From NCBI GenBank assembly GCA_964017045.1, contig OZ024794.1, positions 21,625,316 to 21,689,315 on the forward strand: DNA of 64,000 nt, in the 5' to 3' direction. Source of the stretch: Omphiscola glabra (Eukaryota; Mollusca; Gastropoda; Lymnaeidae). A program made the position numbers and the translations under genes. Positions 43,201 through 51,830 of the stretch are shown here, piece after piece; within the stretch, counting starts at the first letter, position 1, and each line of letters opens with the position of its first letter. A model generated the notes under the pieces. It was given only the letters and a program-made list of their open reading frames with translations. It was not told the DNA's origin and ran no database searches.

Positions 43201-46084
43201 TCAACTGAACTGTGCCCCTTGCAATTATCTTGAAGGAGGGTGGCTACTAATACTTATTTATGATCTGTGGTTGGGGGGAGGGGTAGCTCTCGCTTTTTAA
43301 TACCCGGACTAACACACAATGACAACATGCCACATATACTTGTTTGGAACATGCAACATGTCACATATACTTGTCTGGACCATGCAACATGTCACGTATA
43401 CTTGTCTGGACCATGCAACATGTCACGTATACTTGTCTGGACCATGCAACATGTCACATATACTTGTCTGGACCATGCAACATGTCACGTATACTTGTCT
43501 GGACCATGCAACATGTCACGTATACTTGTCTGGACCATGCAACATGTCACGTATACTTGTCTGGACCATGCAACATGTCACGTATACTTGTCTGGACCAT
43601 GCAACATGTCACGTATACTTGTCTGGACTATGCAACATGTCACATATACTTGTCTTGGCCATGCAACATGTCACGTATACTTGTCTGGACCATGCAACAT
43701 GTCACATATACTTGTCTGGACCATGCAACATGTCACGTATACTTGTCTGGACCATGCAACATGTCACGTATACTTGTCTGGGCCATGCAACATGTCACGT
43801 ATACTTGTCTGGACCATGCAACATGTCACATATACTTGTCTGGACCATGCAACATGTCATATATACTTGTCTGGACCATGCAATATGTCACGTATACTTG
43901 TCTGGACCATGCAACATGTCATTACCGTAAGACTCCTATGTCCCAATGGCCTCAAGTTCAAGTTGGCGATTAACTAGGCGTATCACATAAGGAGTGGGTC
44001 TGGTTTATAGGTGAGACAAGTCTATGAGGAGTGGGTCTGGTTTATGGGACAGACAAGTCTATGAGGAGTGGGACTGGTTTATGGGACAGACAAGTCTATA
44101 AGGAGTGGGTCTGGTTTATAGGACAGACAAGTCTATAAGGAGTGGGTCTGGTTTATGGGACGGACAAGTCTTTTTTCTGACTCGCTCGCTGCTCTCATTA
44201 AGAAAGGTGTAATTAGAAACAAACATTTTAGTGCTATCTTGAGCGGCATCAGGGCTTGTAACATAGTCTCCAAGGTTTAGTGTGGTCCCCCTGGGCTAAT
44301 TGATAATAAGTTCAGTTGGTCAGAGCCGGCCTGACGTTTGAACGAAACATAATATTTAGCGATGCATACATCCTTACTTTTTTTTGTTGTTGTTTTTTTT
44401 TACAAAAAATTTGGAGCTTATCTCATAGAAGCCGAGTCCATTCTAATGCAGACTACACTCTCATTGAAACTCAGTCCGATCCAACACGGAACTAATCTAA
44501 TCTACTTAAGAAAATCAGCAAATTATCGAGCCGAAGCTCATGAAGTCTTCCCCAGCGCACCCCCGCTACTCCAAACCGGCATTCAACCACTCCCCCAGTG
44601 GTCTTCTAGTCCAGTCAGGCCGCGAAGCGGCACGCTGGGGGCTTTCCGCCCCTAAGACAGCCTCACCCACCCTTCCACTCGATTGAGGCGGCACCAAAGA
44701 AGGAACGCCTGGCCGGCCGGGGTGCTGCTTTAACACAGCAACCGGGCCGGACTTTCTTGGGGTAGGGTGGATATATTTTACGTCTCTAATGTCCCCCCCT
44801 TCCCACCCCGGGGAGACGCGTAGGTGTTTTACAGACGCCCTCTAATAGGGTTTACGTGGTTTTCTGCGGCGTGACTAATTCAAGTAAAAGAGGTTGCCTA
44901 TGAGCAGTACCCTCAAAGAATGCATATTTGGAATCATCGGCTAGGGTCGTCACATTCCTTCGCCTCATACCCATACGGCAACTGTAATCATGTCCCGACC
45001 TGTTTCTGCGTTATTTTCAACAGCCCTTGGTACGAAACTACACTCATTGAAACGCATACCAATCTAGCACCAACTGCTCTGCCCCTATAAAGTATTATTT
45101 GTAAAGTGAGTCTTTAAAAGTAAGAAGCTGCCATTGTTCATATCTTTTTTTTAGTTAAGTATTTTAAACGCTATTCTAGGCTTTGTATAAGAGGCATGTT
45201 AATAACAGAAATATTTGTACGGGAGAGCCAAAAGAAACGTGTGTTAATATATAGTGTACTGAAAATAGTATTGTAAGATTACGAGTACCATTTTGGGTTT
45301 GTGTTCTCTCAAAATATCGGGGGGTGAATGTGCTCCGCCTTTTTACCACATTCTAGAAGCCAATGGTTAAAGCAGTGGTGCTCAACCTTCCTAATGCCGC
45401 AAACCTTTAATACAGTTCCTCGTGTTGTGGCAACCCTCAACCTCAAAATGTCTTTCATTGCTACTTTATATTTGTAGATTAAATGTGTTTTCCGATGGTC
45501 TTAGGCGACCTCTGTGGAAAAAACACGTGGAGAAGAAAACGAAAATCGATGCGGATGTAGATAAGAACGGAGAGAGAGATGGAAAGAGTTTGACAAGATT
45601 GACCAGATCGATGCATGGAAAGATATTGTAAATGGCCTCTTGCAATGGCAAAGAAGAATCAGATTACTTTCAGAAGATCCCATCAATTCATGACTATGGA
45701 AGGGTCATAAATCCCACCGGTATACCCCCCCCCCCCCCAATCCAAATAAAAGTTAAATTTTAAGTCATATATGACACGGTAAATGGCTTTCGTATCTCGA
45801 GACCCCTTTCTTGTCTTGAGATCCCTTGCCCTTTTGTTTCCAGGATTCGCCCCCAAGTCTGTGTACTCTTACCTGGCGCCTTCTTCTTTTGTTGAAGGCG
45901 ACCCTGCCTGGCGTACTCATCGGCAAAACTGACGGTGTTGTCGATGTATCGACTTTTACGGCGCAAAGTCTTTTCATCGGTGAAGTGTGCAGCACGTGAG
46001 TTGCGTTTCTTCAGTACAGGGATGCGCTGGTACCTCCTCACGATTGTTGCAGCTGGTGCTGATGGGGGTGTGGTGGGGGCGTAG
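29083..46084 (-). CDS. MYCBPAP: MYCBP-associated protein-like, copy B (5' end missing)
   Basis: Exons on the minus strand: 46084-45873, 43099-42909, 42293-40549, 37421-37325, 35435-35014, 31565-31482, 30573-30433, 29242-29083 (TAA at 29085-29083). All junctions are GT/AG and the phase series (1, 0, 2, 0, 2, 2, 2) equals that of copy A. Known coding length 3052 nt, about 1016 residues without exon 1. The big exon has ERGYTIVTDWFGCP and the ASH-like domain (MTNTGPTVIRISWV, RFVFDSEARSILPSESFRISF, GYYSEDWQMVTRPALENG). The fifth exon (35435-35014) is disordered, far longer than its copy A counterpart, and holds an internal duplication of PEENFNVSFN. The last exon reads DKNVDELLNAPLPPNWVKVA. Role as for copy A: inferred ciliary central-apparatus protein. 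The first exon should end in phase 2; I could not find it, and the first listed exon has no in-frame ATG. Confidence 0.82.
29735..30175. mobile_element. Foldback element, copy 1
   Basis: Two arms of about 200 bp are near-perfect reverse complements: the left arm carries GGTACCCGGGTACCAGAATT, and the right arm ends AATTCTGGTACCCGGGTACC. The centre (GGCGGCGCTGCGTGTCTGGG) is short. The same structure recurs at 36490-36905. It lies in the last intron of MYCBPAP-like copy B. Such elements can form long hairpins; class not identified. Confidence 0.8.
30232..30345. repeat. Short direct repeats, about 40-bp unit
   Basis: Three imperfect copies of GTGTTACGAAAATAACAAGG followed by TGTGTTATAGACAAAC, in the last intron of MYCBPAP-like copy B. 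Confidence 0.7.
30610..31150. repeat. Minisatellite, 15-18-bp unit
   Basis: More than 30 variable units based on GTGTTGATGTGTCGT with GCCTTGTGTTGATGT variants. It occupies the short intron between two exons of MYCBPAP-like copy B (31482 and 30573), starting under 40 bp from the acceptor at 30574. Apparent ORFs here (His/Thr-rich or Val/Asp-rich) are artefacts. Confidence 0.9.
31205..31375. repeat. Direct repeats, 20-bp unit
   Basis: About eight units of ATGATTCACTATCTGGTGAG with small changes, ending about 100 bp before the exon donor at 31481 on the minus strand. Confidence 0.85.
31918..31992 (+). mobile_element. SINE-like retroposon fragment
   Basis: CAGCGTGGTGAGCCCAGCCC then GGTTGGGGTACTATGCTATA, then AAAAAAAC and an ATAATAATAATAATT tail. 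It is the inverted equivalent of the block at 34.75 and 58.92 kb, truncated at its 5' side. The tail at its 3' end supports the orientation assigned to this family. Confidence 0.55.
32028..32455. repeat. Minisatellite, about 16-bp unit
   Basis: About 27 imperfect units of TTCATGTCACTTATAA, with a higher-order duplication of about 112 bp (compare 32229 onwards with 32321 onwards). Intronic in MYCBPAP-like copy B. Confidence 0.85.
32743..32959. mobile_element. hAT MITE (CAGAGGCGTAGC type), 217 bp
   Basis: Ends CAGAGGCGTAGCGAGAGTG and TTCGCTAGGCCTCTG are inverted repeats. Flanking octamers GTGTATAG (32735-32742) and GTTTATAG (32960-32967) match at 7 of 8, as expected for hAT. Intronic in MYCBPAP-like copy B. 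Confidence 0.75.
33270..34375. repeat. Minisatellite, 19-bp unit, about 57 copies
   Basis: Units of TTACTGCCACCGTAATGTG with CCGTAATG / CTGTGTTG / CCATAATG variants. The variants recur in the same order in places (compare 33540-33650 with 33930-34050), which suggests block duplication of several units. Intronic in MYCBPAP-like copy B. Confidence 0.95.
34735..34975 (-). mobile_element. SINE-like retroposon
   Basis: ATATAGCGCGGTACCCCAGC and GGCTCACCGCGCTGTACATG, preceded on the plus strand by ATTATTATTATTATTATT. Collinear with 58.90-59.13 kb over about 230 bp, including GCCATGGACGGCGGCCAGCA. It ends only about 40 bp from the exon donor at 35014 of MYCBPAP-like copy B. Confidence 0.65.
35647..35785. 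repeat. Two direct repeats of about 70 bp
   Basis: GTGGAAGAATTGAAATCTCG ... CCAGTACTGGACGCCGTGAC occurs twice with few differences, just upstream of the 35435-35014 exon of MYCBPAP-like copy B. Confidence 0.8.
36012..36492. repeat. Tandem array, about 60-bp unit, fused to a foldback element
   Basis: Eight near-identical units beginning CGAAGTGGCTATTGGTACAC and continuing GGCTACCAAGCCTGTGACGT then AGTTTTGTTACATAATTATT. The last unit passes directly into the left arm of the foldback element at 36490. The unit's GAAGTGGCTATTGGTA is also found, inverted, at the right edge of the other foldback element (about 30167-30182), so the array appears to be made from element-end plus flanking DNA. Confidence 0.9.
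36490..36905. mobile_element. Foldback element, copy 2
   Basis: Inverted arms of about 190 bp (GAGAGGTTGGGATTAAAAAA on the left; TTTTTTAATCCCAACCTCTA on the right) around a GGGGGCGCTGCGTGTCCGGG centre, collinear with 29735-30175. It lies in the intron upstream of the 35435-35014 exon of MYCBPAP-like copy B. Confidence 0.8.
37470..38590. repeat. Long-period tandem repeat, about 165 bp, six diverged units
   Basis: Each unit carries a version of CCGTATGCGCTCCAATACCA, then GATTGCGATAAAACTTTGGT, then a CATTACAACCATTTT-like stretch, then GGCCCTAAATTCGTTTTTTT and a TATATAAATATAATTTC tail. Divergence is high and spacing is near 165 bp, satellite-like rather than minisatellite-like. Intronic in MYCBPAP-like copy B. 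Confidence 0.75.
38820..40152. mobile_element. hAT transposon, internally decayed, with exact 8-bp target duplication
   Basis: Left end CAGGGCCGGATTAAGCC and right end GGTTAATCCTGCCCTG are inverted repeats. Both sides are flanked by the identical octamer ATTGCAAG (38812-38819 and 40153-40160), the hallmark of hAT insertion. Length 1333 bp. Inside is the C-terminal part of a hAT transposase on the minus strand. The exact duplication suggests a fairly recent insertion. It lies in the intron between the large exon and next exon of MYCBPAP-like copy B. Confidence 0.9.
39108..39563 (-). pseudogene. hAT transposase C-terminal fragment (ZMYM1-like)
   Basis: The 151-residue frame includes FPNVEIALRIFLKLMVTNCS, TERSFSQLKRTQNPNRSTM and RLDSLSLLMIEADV. 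These match the C-terminal dimerisation region of hAT transposases of the ZMYM1-like animal group, including the conserved serine/glutamate-arginine SF block. Upstream in-family sequence (EFERFEEAAKIKPKGVE, about 39590-39640) is broken from it by a stop and frame change, and the N-terminal catalytic part is missing. Not functional. Confidence 0.85.
40549..42293 (-). CDS. MYCBPAP: Large exon of MYCBPAP-like copy B
   Basis: A 1745-nt internal exon between the acceptor CCTACAG at 42294-42300 and the donor TTTAG|GTATGT. It opens MKENQMQVEDFLMSATGKTR; LLIRKKQLLPKI is shared exactly in part with copy A (LLLRKKQLLPKI). The ASH-like beta domain lies at about residues 215-325 of the exon. A serine/acid-rich low-complexity segment (SSEEADDDEVSDNSEE) separates it from the final conserved helix (NVVNPDFCVHKLRDLI). 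The exon ends EKLNFR, paralogous to SKLFFR in copy A. Confidence 0.85.
42543..42739. mobile_element. hAT MITE, 197 bp
   Basis: CAGTGGTTCTCAACCTTCCT at the left and CCAGGTTGAGAACCGCTG at the right; interior collinear with 18203-18401. Flanking octamers ACTTATAG and ATTTAGAG agree poorly, so the target duplication has decayed or the ends are shifted. It lies in the 600-bp intron before the large exon of MYCBPAP-like copy B. Confidence 0.75.
43325..43925. repeat. Minisatellite, 31-bp unit, about 19 copies
   Basis: Units of ATGCAACATGTCACGTATAC followed by TTGTCTGGACC, very homogeneous apart from CACGTA/CACATA. Since 31 leaves remainder 1 on division by 3, all three plus-strand frames are open for about 600 bp and each repeats a 31-residue peptide. 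None is a gene. Confidence 0.95.
43985..44168. repeat. Tandem repeat, 37-bp unit
   Basis: Nearly five units of AGGAGTGGGTCTGGTTTATG followed by GGACAGACAAGTCTATA. Confidence 0.9.
44630..45020. repeat. GC-rich dispersed repeat, copy 2 (inverted, diverged)
   Basis: Reverse-complement relative of 13.1-13.6 and 51.06-51.54 kb: AGACGCCCTCTAATAGGGTT corresponds to the TAGAGGGCGTC block, and AATCATCGGCTAGGGTCGTC and CGCCTCATACCCATACGGCA to the other end. Much diverged, with gaps. Confidence 0.5.
45374..45525. mobile_element. Truncated hAT MITE
   Basis: CAGTGGTGCTCAACCTTCCT and AATACAGTTCCTCGTGTTGT match the left half of the 18203-18401 element; the right terminal repeat is missing. Intronic in MYCBPAP-like copy B. 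Confidence 0.6.
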
Positions 46085-46175
46085 CTGAAAATGGACCGGG
46101 AAGGAAAAAAAAGTAACATTTCAAATCTTTGTAACGAAGTAAATGTTGGGTTGGCAGCATTGCGTCGGTCAATTG

Positions 46176-46293
46176 AGTCATATTGAGTCATATTGAGTCA
46201 TATTGAGTCATATTGAGTCATATTGAGTCATATTGAGTCATATTGAGTCATATTGAGTCATATTGAGTCATATTGAGTCATATTGAGTCATAT
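46176..46293. repeat. Short tandem repeat, 10-bp unit
   Basis: About twelve perfect copies of TATTGAGTCA. It sits about 95 bp upstream (minus strand) of the first recognised exon of MYCBPAP-like copy B. TGAGTCA is the AP-1 site sequence, so the array is formally a run of AP-1-like heptamers; function unproven. Confidence 0.9.
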
Positions 46294-46299
46294 TGGGCG

Positions 46300-48200
46300 G
46301 GTCACTTTGGGGTCATTCCTATTGGCTGGCTCAAAATTGATGGTTCATAGTGGGTGGGTCACATTGGCCGGGACTAAGTAGTTTGGACAATGTGTGTAGG
46401 ATACGTGTGATGTCAAACGCGTTTTTTTTTTCCTTTTCTTTCATTTTGGAAATAAACAATGTACACATGACGATTGACGACATCAACCCTTCACATTTGT
46501 TCCGGAACTCTTTAAGTTAAATATAAGACTGAAACTATTATTTACGGACTCGATGGTATATTTACGGAGTTAGCTCCCCGACTCCTCGATGCTATTATCT
46601 ATACACGTGCACCGACAATGAGAATACGAAGAGGCGCTCATACCGCAGGTGAGCCAACAGATCAACTTGTCTAGGTGACGCAGGTGACGGTGCGTTGCTC
46701 GGATCGCTGACCTCCACCTTGACAAGCTTCCCGCTGGGTTGACCATATTTTGGGCCCATCGCCAGGATTCAGTCCGGCCCAATCAGTTTATAGACACTTC
46801 CGTTCAGCTGAGATTTCAGAGGGAATACCCGCTAACATAAATATCTGAGGTTGCAAAAAAAAATATTATTATTTTAAAATTGCTCCCTCCCCCCAAAAAA
46901 CTTCTCTAGAAAATCTGAGTTAATTAACGACCTTCTGAATTTGATGGGGGGGGGGGGTCTACAGCTACGTCAAATCATAACTTCCTGATGATAATTGAAG
47001 AACTTGCATTACGTGAAACCACATATTAATTAATAACTGGAACATTGAAGTGATAGCACCGTCGTCGTTTTAAATGTTTACCTATTTTAATCTTCTGCCA
47101 AAAGTGGGCTGGCTGACGTATTCATTCTAGAAGATTCCAGTTGTATTATTTTTGGGCACTCCGCCATTCCCCCCACCCACCCAATCAATGAATCTATGCT
47201 GGATTTAAGCTAATCCACTGTAGGAAGACAACGGGCCTTCGTCAGCAGTTTCCACTCGTTTTATTGGGCAGATGGGGGACACCGCAACCAAGGATTACTT
47301 GACCGGTCAACAGCGTTGCCCTTTTTACACCACTGCCTTTCGAACGTCCCAAGACTCAGACAGATGCATTAATGTCCTTAATCCCCAACCACTTCCCGGT
47401 CCTGACGCCCTCTATTGAGGTACTTTTAGGGTTACCACCTCGCTAACGGTCCACGACGTAGCTGGGATAAAACAATTGCCTGGGAACCGTCACCCTCAAC
47501 GTTCTTCTATTGTTGCCCTGTCTCTCTATTTGATGCCTCCACGTACCTAGCTCCATTATTTCCTTCAACGTATTTCACTCTTCTTCGTTTTTGTTGGTTG
47601 AGTTTGTTTCCCGATGATTACAGCTATGTGGCATCTCAGTAATCGAGAGGGCAGCAAGAGATGCTACTTCTCAGGTAAGTGCTACTTTTTTATGTTTATT
47701 GCTTTTTCTGTTGTTTGTTCGCTGACGAAGGCTTTCTGTCGACACGCTCGTTGCTTTGTTGCGTTCCTTATTTTCAGGTTTGACCTTACTTTGTTTTACT
47801 CATTTCCTATTTTGCTAACCTGATTGCAATCTCTCCCCTTTAAAACCCTTTTCTGTTTAAGTAGCTTTTGTGCAAAAACCCCTGGTGCGATGCGTAAAGT
47901 GGCTTATGGCTATTCACCTGTTAAAGCAACAAACGCACACACACAAAAACAACAACAAAAATCGGAACCTAAGCGATTAAAGAAATAACCGGTGTGACAC
48001 GTCATAATATGACCTTAAGAACCAGTATACATTTATATGTATGTGGCGTGTCTAAATATCCCATTAACCTCCTGGCGCCGGCCCCGAGAGAGCTGTGAAG
48101 AGGCAGGTTCATTAGTGCGAACACGTTGAGTTGTATTGCCACTATTGTTTGTTTAATTATATACATTTTAAAAAAAACTAGAATTTGTTTAAGGAAAGCA
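46300..48200. other. Region between MYCBPAP-like copy B and EGF peptide gene 1
   Basis: No supported exon, although exon 1 of copy B should lie here or beyond. It contains about 47.2-47.5 kb of the sequence also found near 50.56-50.83 and 51.55-51.71 kb (AACGGGCCTTCG, CAACAGCGTTGCCCTTTTTA, ACCACCTCGCTAAC), another part of the GC-rich dispersed repeat family. A perfect plus-strand donor (CTCAGGTAAGT near 47672) follows a short ATG frame but has no partner exon. Confidence 0.45.
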
Positions 48201-48203
48201 TTG

Positions 48204-48209
48204 TTTATT
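48204..48209 (-). terminator. Poly(A) signal of EGF peptide gene 1
   Basis: AATAAA on the minus strand, 68 bp downstream of the stop, conserved in sequence context (CATTGTTTATTGAAATCGA on plus) in the paralogous gene at 53006-53011. Confidence 0.6.
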
Positions 48210-48276
48210 GAAATCGATGCAAGACGACCACACGATCCATTTACGATAACTGAACGCTTTCTCTGTAATCTTCTAA

Positions 48277-50046
48277 CTAAACTACATCCTGGCAGTGAGT
48301 TCCTGTGAAGGCGGGTGGACAAAAACAATGTGGGGCATCAGCGGGGGCAAGGCAGTGTCCGCCATTTTGGCAATGATAGTTGGTACATGGGTCAAGTATA
48401 AATTCTGTGGGAAAGATTATGATGAATAATAATTAGCAAGAAATGTTTCTTTTTGTTTATTTTGGAAAAAATAAGATAGTGGGGATGGCATTTATAATAA
48501 GCTGGGTTTTTTTCAAGCATTTATCTTTCAGCAGATATAAATAGCCTAAGTCTTGTGTGCTTCTTGGGCCTTCTTGTAATCTCTAACGCAATTGGAGTTG
48601 TTTTCATAGCTGTCTAGCCTTGAGATATAGGTTATTTAATCATTTCTTTTAACTAGTCCTAAAAGTACGTAAGTCACGCTTTTTGTCAAGATTAATTTGA
48701 ATGTGACCTTTTCTTATCTGGTTTAGCCAAGTGTACTGCATAAATTTGAACACATCCGAATGTACCCAAATGGGGCTTTGATTGGCCTGTATTAGCTTCC
48801 ATTGGCTTGTATTGGCTTTGTCTTATATTTGTCTCTATTACACATGCGGATCGATAAAACAATGCAAGGTCTAAACTACGATGATAGTTCAAGTGCAGAA
48901 TAATAACTTTGTAATAATGACTTAGGAGCCACCCAAATATGATGCCACGCAATTAAACTGGGGGGGGGGGTGGGGTCAAAGTATCACATTTTTTTAGTAT
49001 GCGTGACGGAAAAATTGGTGGGGGGTGGAGAGAAAAATTGGCAAAACAATGTGATATCCTTTTAATTGCGCTACTTAACTTATTTGTTTAAAAACTTTCA
49101 CTTAATTGTAATAATTAAATTGGTAATTAATTTCATTAAAATATCAAATTTAATTATTAAAATTTCATTCTTTTTATCTCTTGCATTATTATTTTATTAT
49201 TATTTTTGTATATAAACATATTCTAATAATCCTACCAAAATGCTTCTCTTTTTTTGTGTTATACTGTTTCAAAATTCTACTCACTCCATTGAATAGGCTG
49301 CACACGTATGATTCCAGTATAACGTACTCACAAGACAGGACCTGGCCATTTGACATGTGATAATGTCTGTCTAGATTCTAGAAGATTCTAATTTGATGTC
49401 TTAAATTACTTACCTACAACTTGGGCTTTTAGCTGACAGTGTGTGCCAGTGAAGCCATTTGGACACAGACAATAAGGGGCATCAGCTGGTGCAGTGCAAC
49501 TGCCTCCATTCTGGCAATTGAAATTTCTACAAGGATCCCAGATAACAGCTGCAAAATACAATGTTTTTAAATTGGGAAAACATGCGTAGTCTAAATTCAG
49601 CCTTTAAATTGACGAATTTTTTATTTAACAGAGCATTGAATTTGAATTATGTTTTCTGAAGTATTTATGACTATAAGAAAACATGGTGTTTGATATCTTT
49701 CTGAAGAACATCTTCATCGGCGAACAAATATGAACCAATGAAAAATTAACATACAGAAAAGAAAAAAAGGGGCTTTATAAACATGATTGACTTCCCTCCC
49801 TTTCTTTTTCCCGTGTTCCGTCACTCTGTTGGTAATTGCTCCTTGACACAGCCAACAATAAAACGAATTGTTTTTTGTTACATTTATAAAATTCTAAGCT
49901 TACTTTACACTATACACTTAACCCTTTTCAAACCTATTTTAAACGACTCTCGTTGTTGACTTCTACTTTTTCATGGTGTACTCACCACACGACGCAGTGG
50001 TCAAGATGACGACCAAGAAGGAGACAACACGGGCGAGATGAGCCAT
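48277..50046 (-). CDS. Secreted double-EGF peptide, gene 1
   Basis: Three exons on the minus strand: 50046-49986, 49548-49414, 48404-48277 (TAG). Total 324 nt, 107 residues, all introns GT/AG. Exon 1 is a signal peptide (MAHLARVVSFLVVILTTASC) ending at a phase-1 junction. Exon 2 (135 nt, phase 1-1) encodes EGF-like domain 1 with Cys spacing C-x4-C-x5-C-x8-C-x-C-x8-C (DPCRNFNCQNGGSC, YCLCPNGFTGTHC). Exon 3 encodes EGF-like domain 2 with the same spacing (DPCTNYHCQNGGHC, HCFCPPAFTGTHC) and stops three residues later. No transmembrane segment. Symmetric phase-1 EGF exons are typical of animal extracellular modules. Inference: a small secreted EGF-receptor ligand-like, matrix or defence peptide; no specific family recognised. 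Tandem paralogue at 53077-55427. Confidence 0.85.
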
Positions 50047-50449
50047 TGTTCTAATATGATCACAGCTGGTTTACACGTCTATACCACGGTGCTTGGTGAA
50101 TCCAGCGAAAATTCTACATTACTTGGCAGCACGCAGATTAACTATGCTAACGTAACTATGCCAAAGTATTTTGTCTGTGAGAATAAGTCACATGGTAAGG
50201 GTACCTCAAGTGATTTAAATGTATTAGTATTTTTATAAAGTTGTTATTGAAAGTTATTTGGACAAGTGTGGGCCCCAGTAGGAAAGTTTTAAGAACGCAA
50301 AGTTTCAAAATGTATATTATTAAGAAGTAATAATAGATTTAAAACAAGTGTTACTCTGAGTCTTCCCCCCCCCCCCCCCCCGGGTAGAAAAATAGTTGAG
50401 TGATGGAGAATTCTACACAGTTCTTCATTAACTTTGAGGAGCACGTTCA

Positions 50450-51830
50450 GATCTAATCATTCCCTGCGCTAGAGAAGATACCAGCTGTATTATTTTTAGG
50501 CATGCCTCCACCCCCCCCCCCCCCATCTGTGAATCTCGCAAAACAATGCTGGACGTATTCTAATTCACTGTGGGAAAATAACGGGCCTTCGAGCTTAAGC
50601 CCTTAACGCCCTACCTAACGCAACAAACCTACGCCCTTCTTTACTGACCAGCCCTAAGCCCTTCTTAACTTATCAGCCCTAAGCGCTTCCTAACGTTAAA
50701 AGGGCCCTTCTCTACGATAGCCCCCCATGCGCAGGTTTGCGCATATTTTATTAGGCATATGGGGGTCACCGCAACCAAGGCGCGGTCAACAGCGTTGCCC
50801 TTTTTACACCACTAGCAGTCGAACTTTCCAGGACAGGGGGTCCGGTCGACAAGTCTGTGGTGACTTGCCGATTTGAAAGCGTTGGCCACCGACCCCCTCG
50901 ACGTTAACCCGGGGAACATAACCCCCATCGCATGTCCCGCGTGGCAGACAGGAGCATGCTTGGTAGCTGCTGGAATAACAGCTCCTACAGGGCTGCCACT
51001 TGTGATATTTCACAAGTGGAAGAAAAGGCAGACACAGGGTAGGGATCATGATTACAAGTTGCCGTTAAGGGATATGAGGCGAGAGGCTGTGGTGGAAGTC
51101 TCTGGCCGATGATTCTAAATACGCAGCCCTGAGAAAGCTGCTCCTAGGCAACCGTTTCGTCCCAGCTACTTCGTGAATTAGTCGCGGGGTGGAAACCCAC
51201 TGTAGAAACCCTCTTAGAGGGCGTCCAATGCTCCCCCGGGACGGGTAGGGGGGGAGATATTAGGACGTTAATTTACCGCCCCGGCCCCTAGGAGAGTGGA
51301 CTGCGGACGTTTTAAACGCATCGTCTTCGGTCGACCAGATGTCTCCGGGCGTGGAGGGTCTCCCTCGGCAAACCCGATCGAGCGGTTGCTGGTTGGGACG
51401 GTCCACGCTCGGGGAAGTCTCTGGCGTTCTCCCGAACAGGTCGGCGCTGGGGAGACTCGGCGCCTGGCTTGTGTGGGTGAGCGCCAGGGAGGGCATAAAG
51501 AGCTTAAGCTCGACGGCCCGCTGACGCCATCTCTTAATGTGATATTTCAGGACTGGGACGGATGCATTAGCGCTCTTAATCCCACAGCCCCTTTCCGGTC
51601 CTGGGGGGCAATCGGTCGCCCTTTATTTAGGTACTTTTAAAGTTACCACCTCGCTAACCGTCTACGAAGTAGCTGAGATGAAACGATTGCCTGTGAAACA
51701 TTGCCCCCATGAGTTGTGTCGTTAGCATCATCAGTACGGGCTGCCACTACCCATCGCGTGCCTCATATCCGTCAACGCCATCTAGTAATCATGATCCCTA
51801 AACTGTTTCTGCTTTATATATCCTACTGTA
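50450..51830. repeat. GC-rich dispersed repeat, copy 3 (longest), with internal inversion
   Basis: Includes 51060-51540, collinear with 13110-13590; 50560-50830 and 51550-51710, both related to 47.2-47.5 kb; and 51740-51800 (CTCATATCCGTCAACGCCAT, TAATCATGATCCCTAAACTG), which is the reverse complement of about 51025-51075 (GGGATCATGATTACAAGTTG, GTTAAGGGATATGAGGCG). The composition is GC-rich against AT-rich flanks. It lies between the two EGF peptide genes and may have taken part in, or followed, their duplication. No conserved reading frame between copies. Confidence 0.65.

Noticed and set aside
43267..43977. Three overlapping 200-residue open frames on the plus strand
   Set aside because: All come from a 31-bp minisatellite, which keeps all three frames open. 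No start context, splice sites or family match.
46570..46782. Minus-strand 70-residue frame upstream of MYCBPAP-like copy B as exon 1
   Set aside because: No convincing donor in the needed phase 2; composition and context fit chance.
47087..47130. Candidate first exon of MYCBPAP-like copy B (ATG then NTSASPLLAED, donor TAG|GTAAAC)
   Set aside because: The length has the right phase, but an in-frame TAA precedes the donor.
47614..47823. Plus-strand ATG frame ending at a perfect donor (CTCAGGTAAGT)
   Set aside because: No partner acceptor or homologous exon seen, and it overlaps a dispersed-repeat neighbourhood; a single donor is weak evidence.
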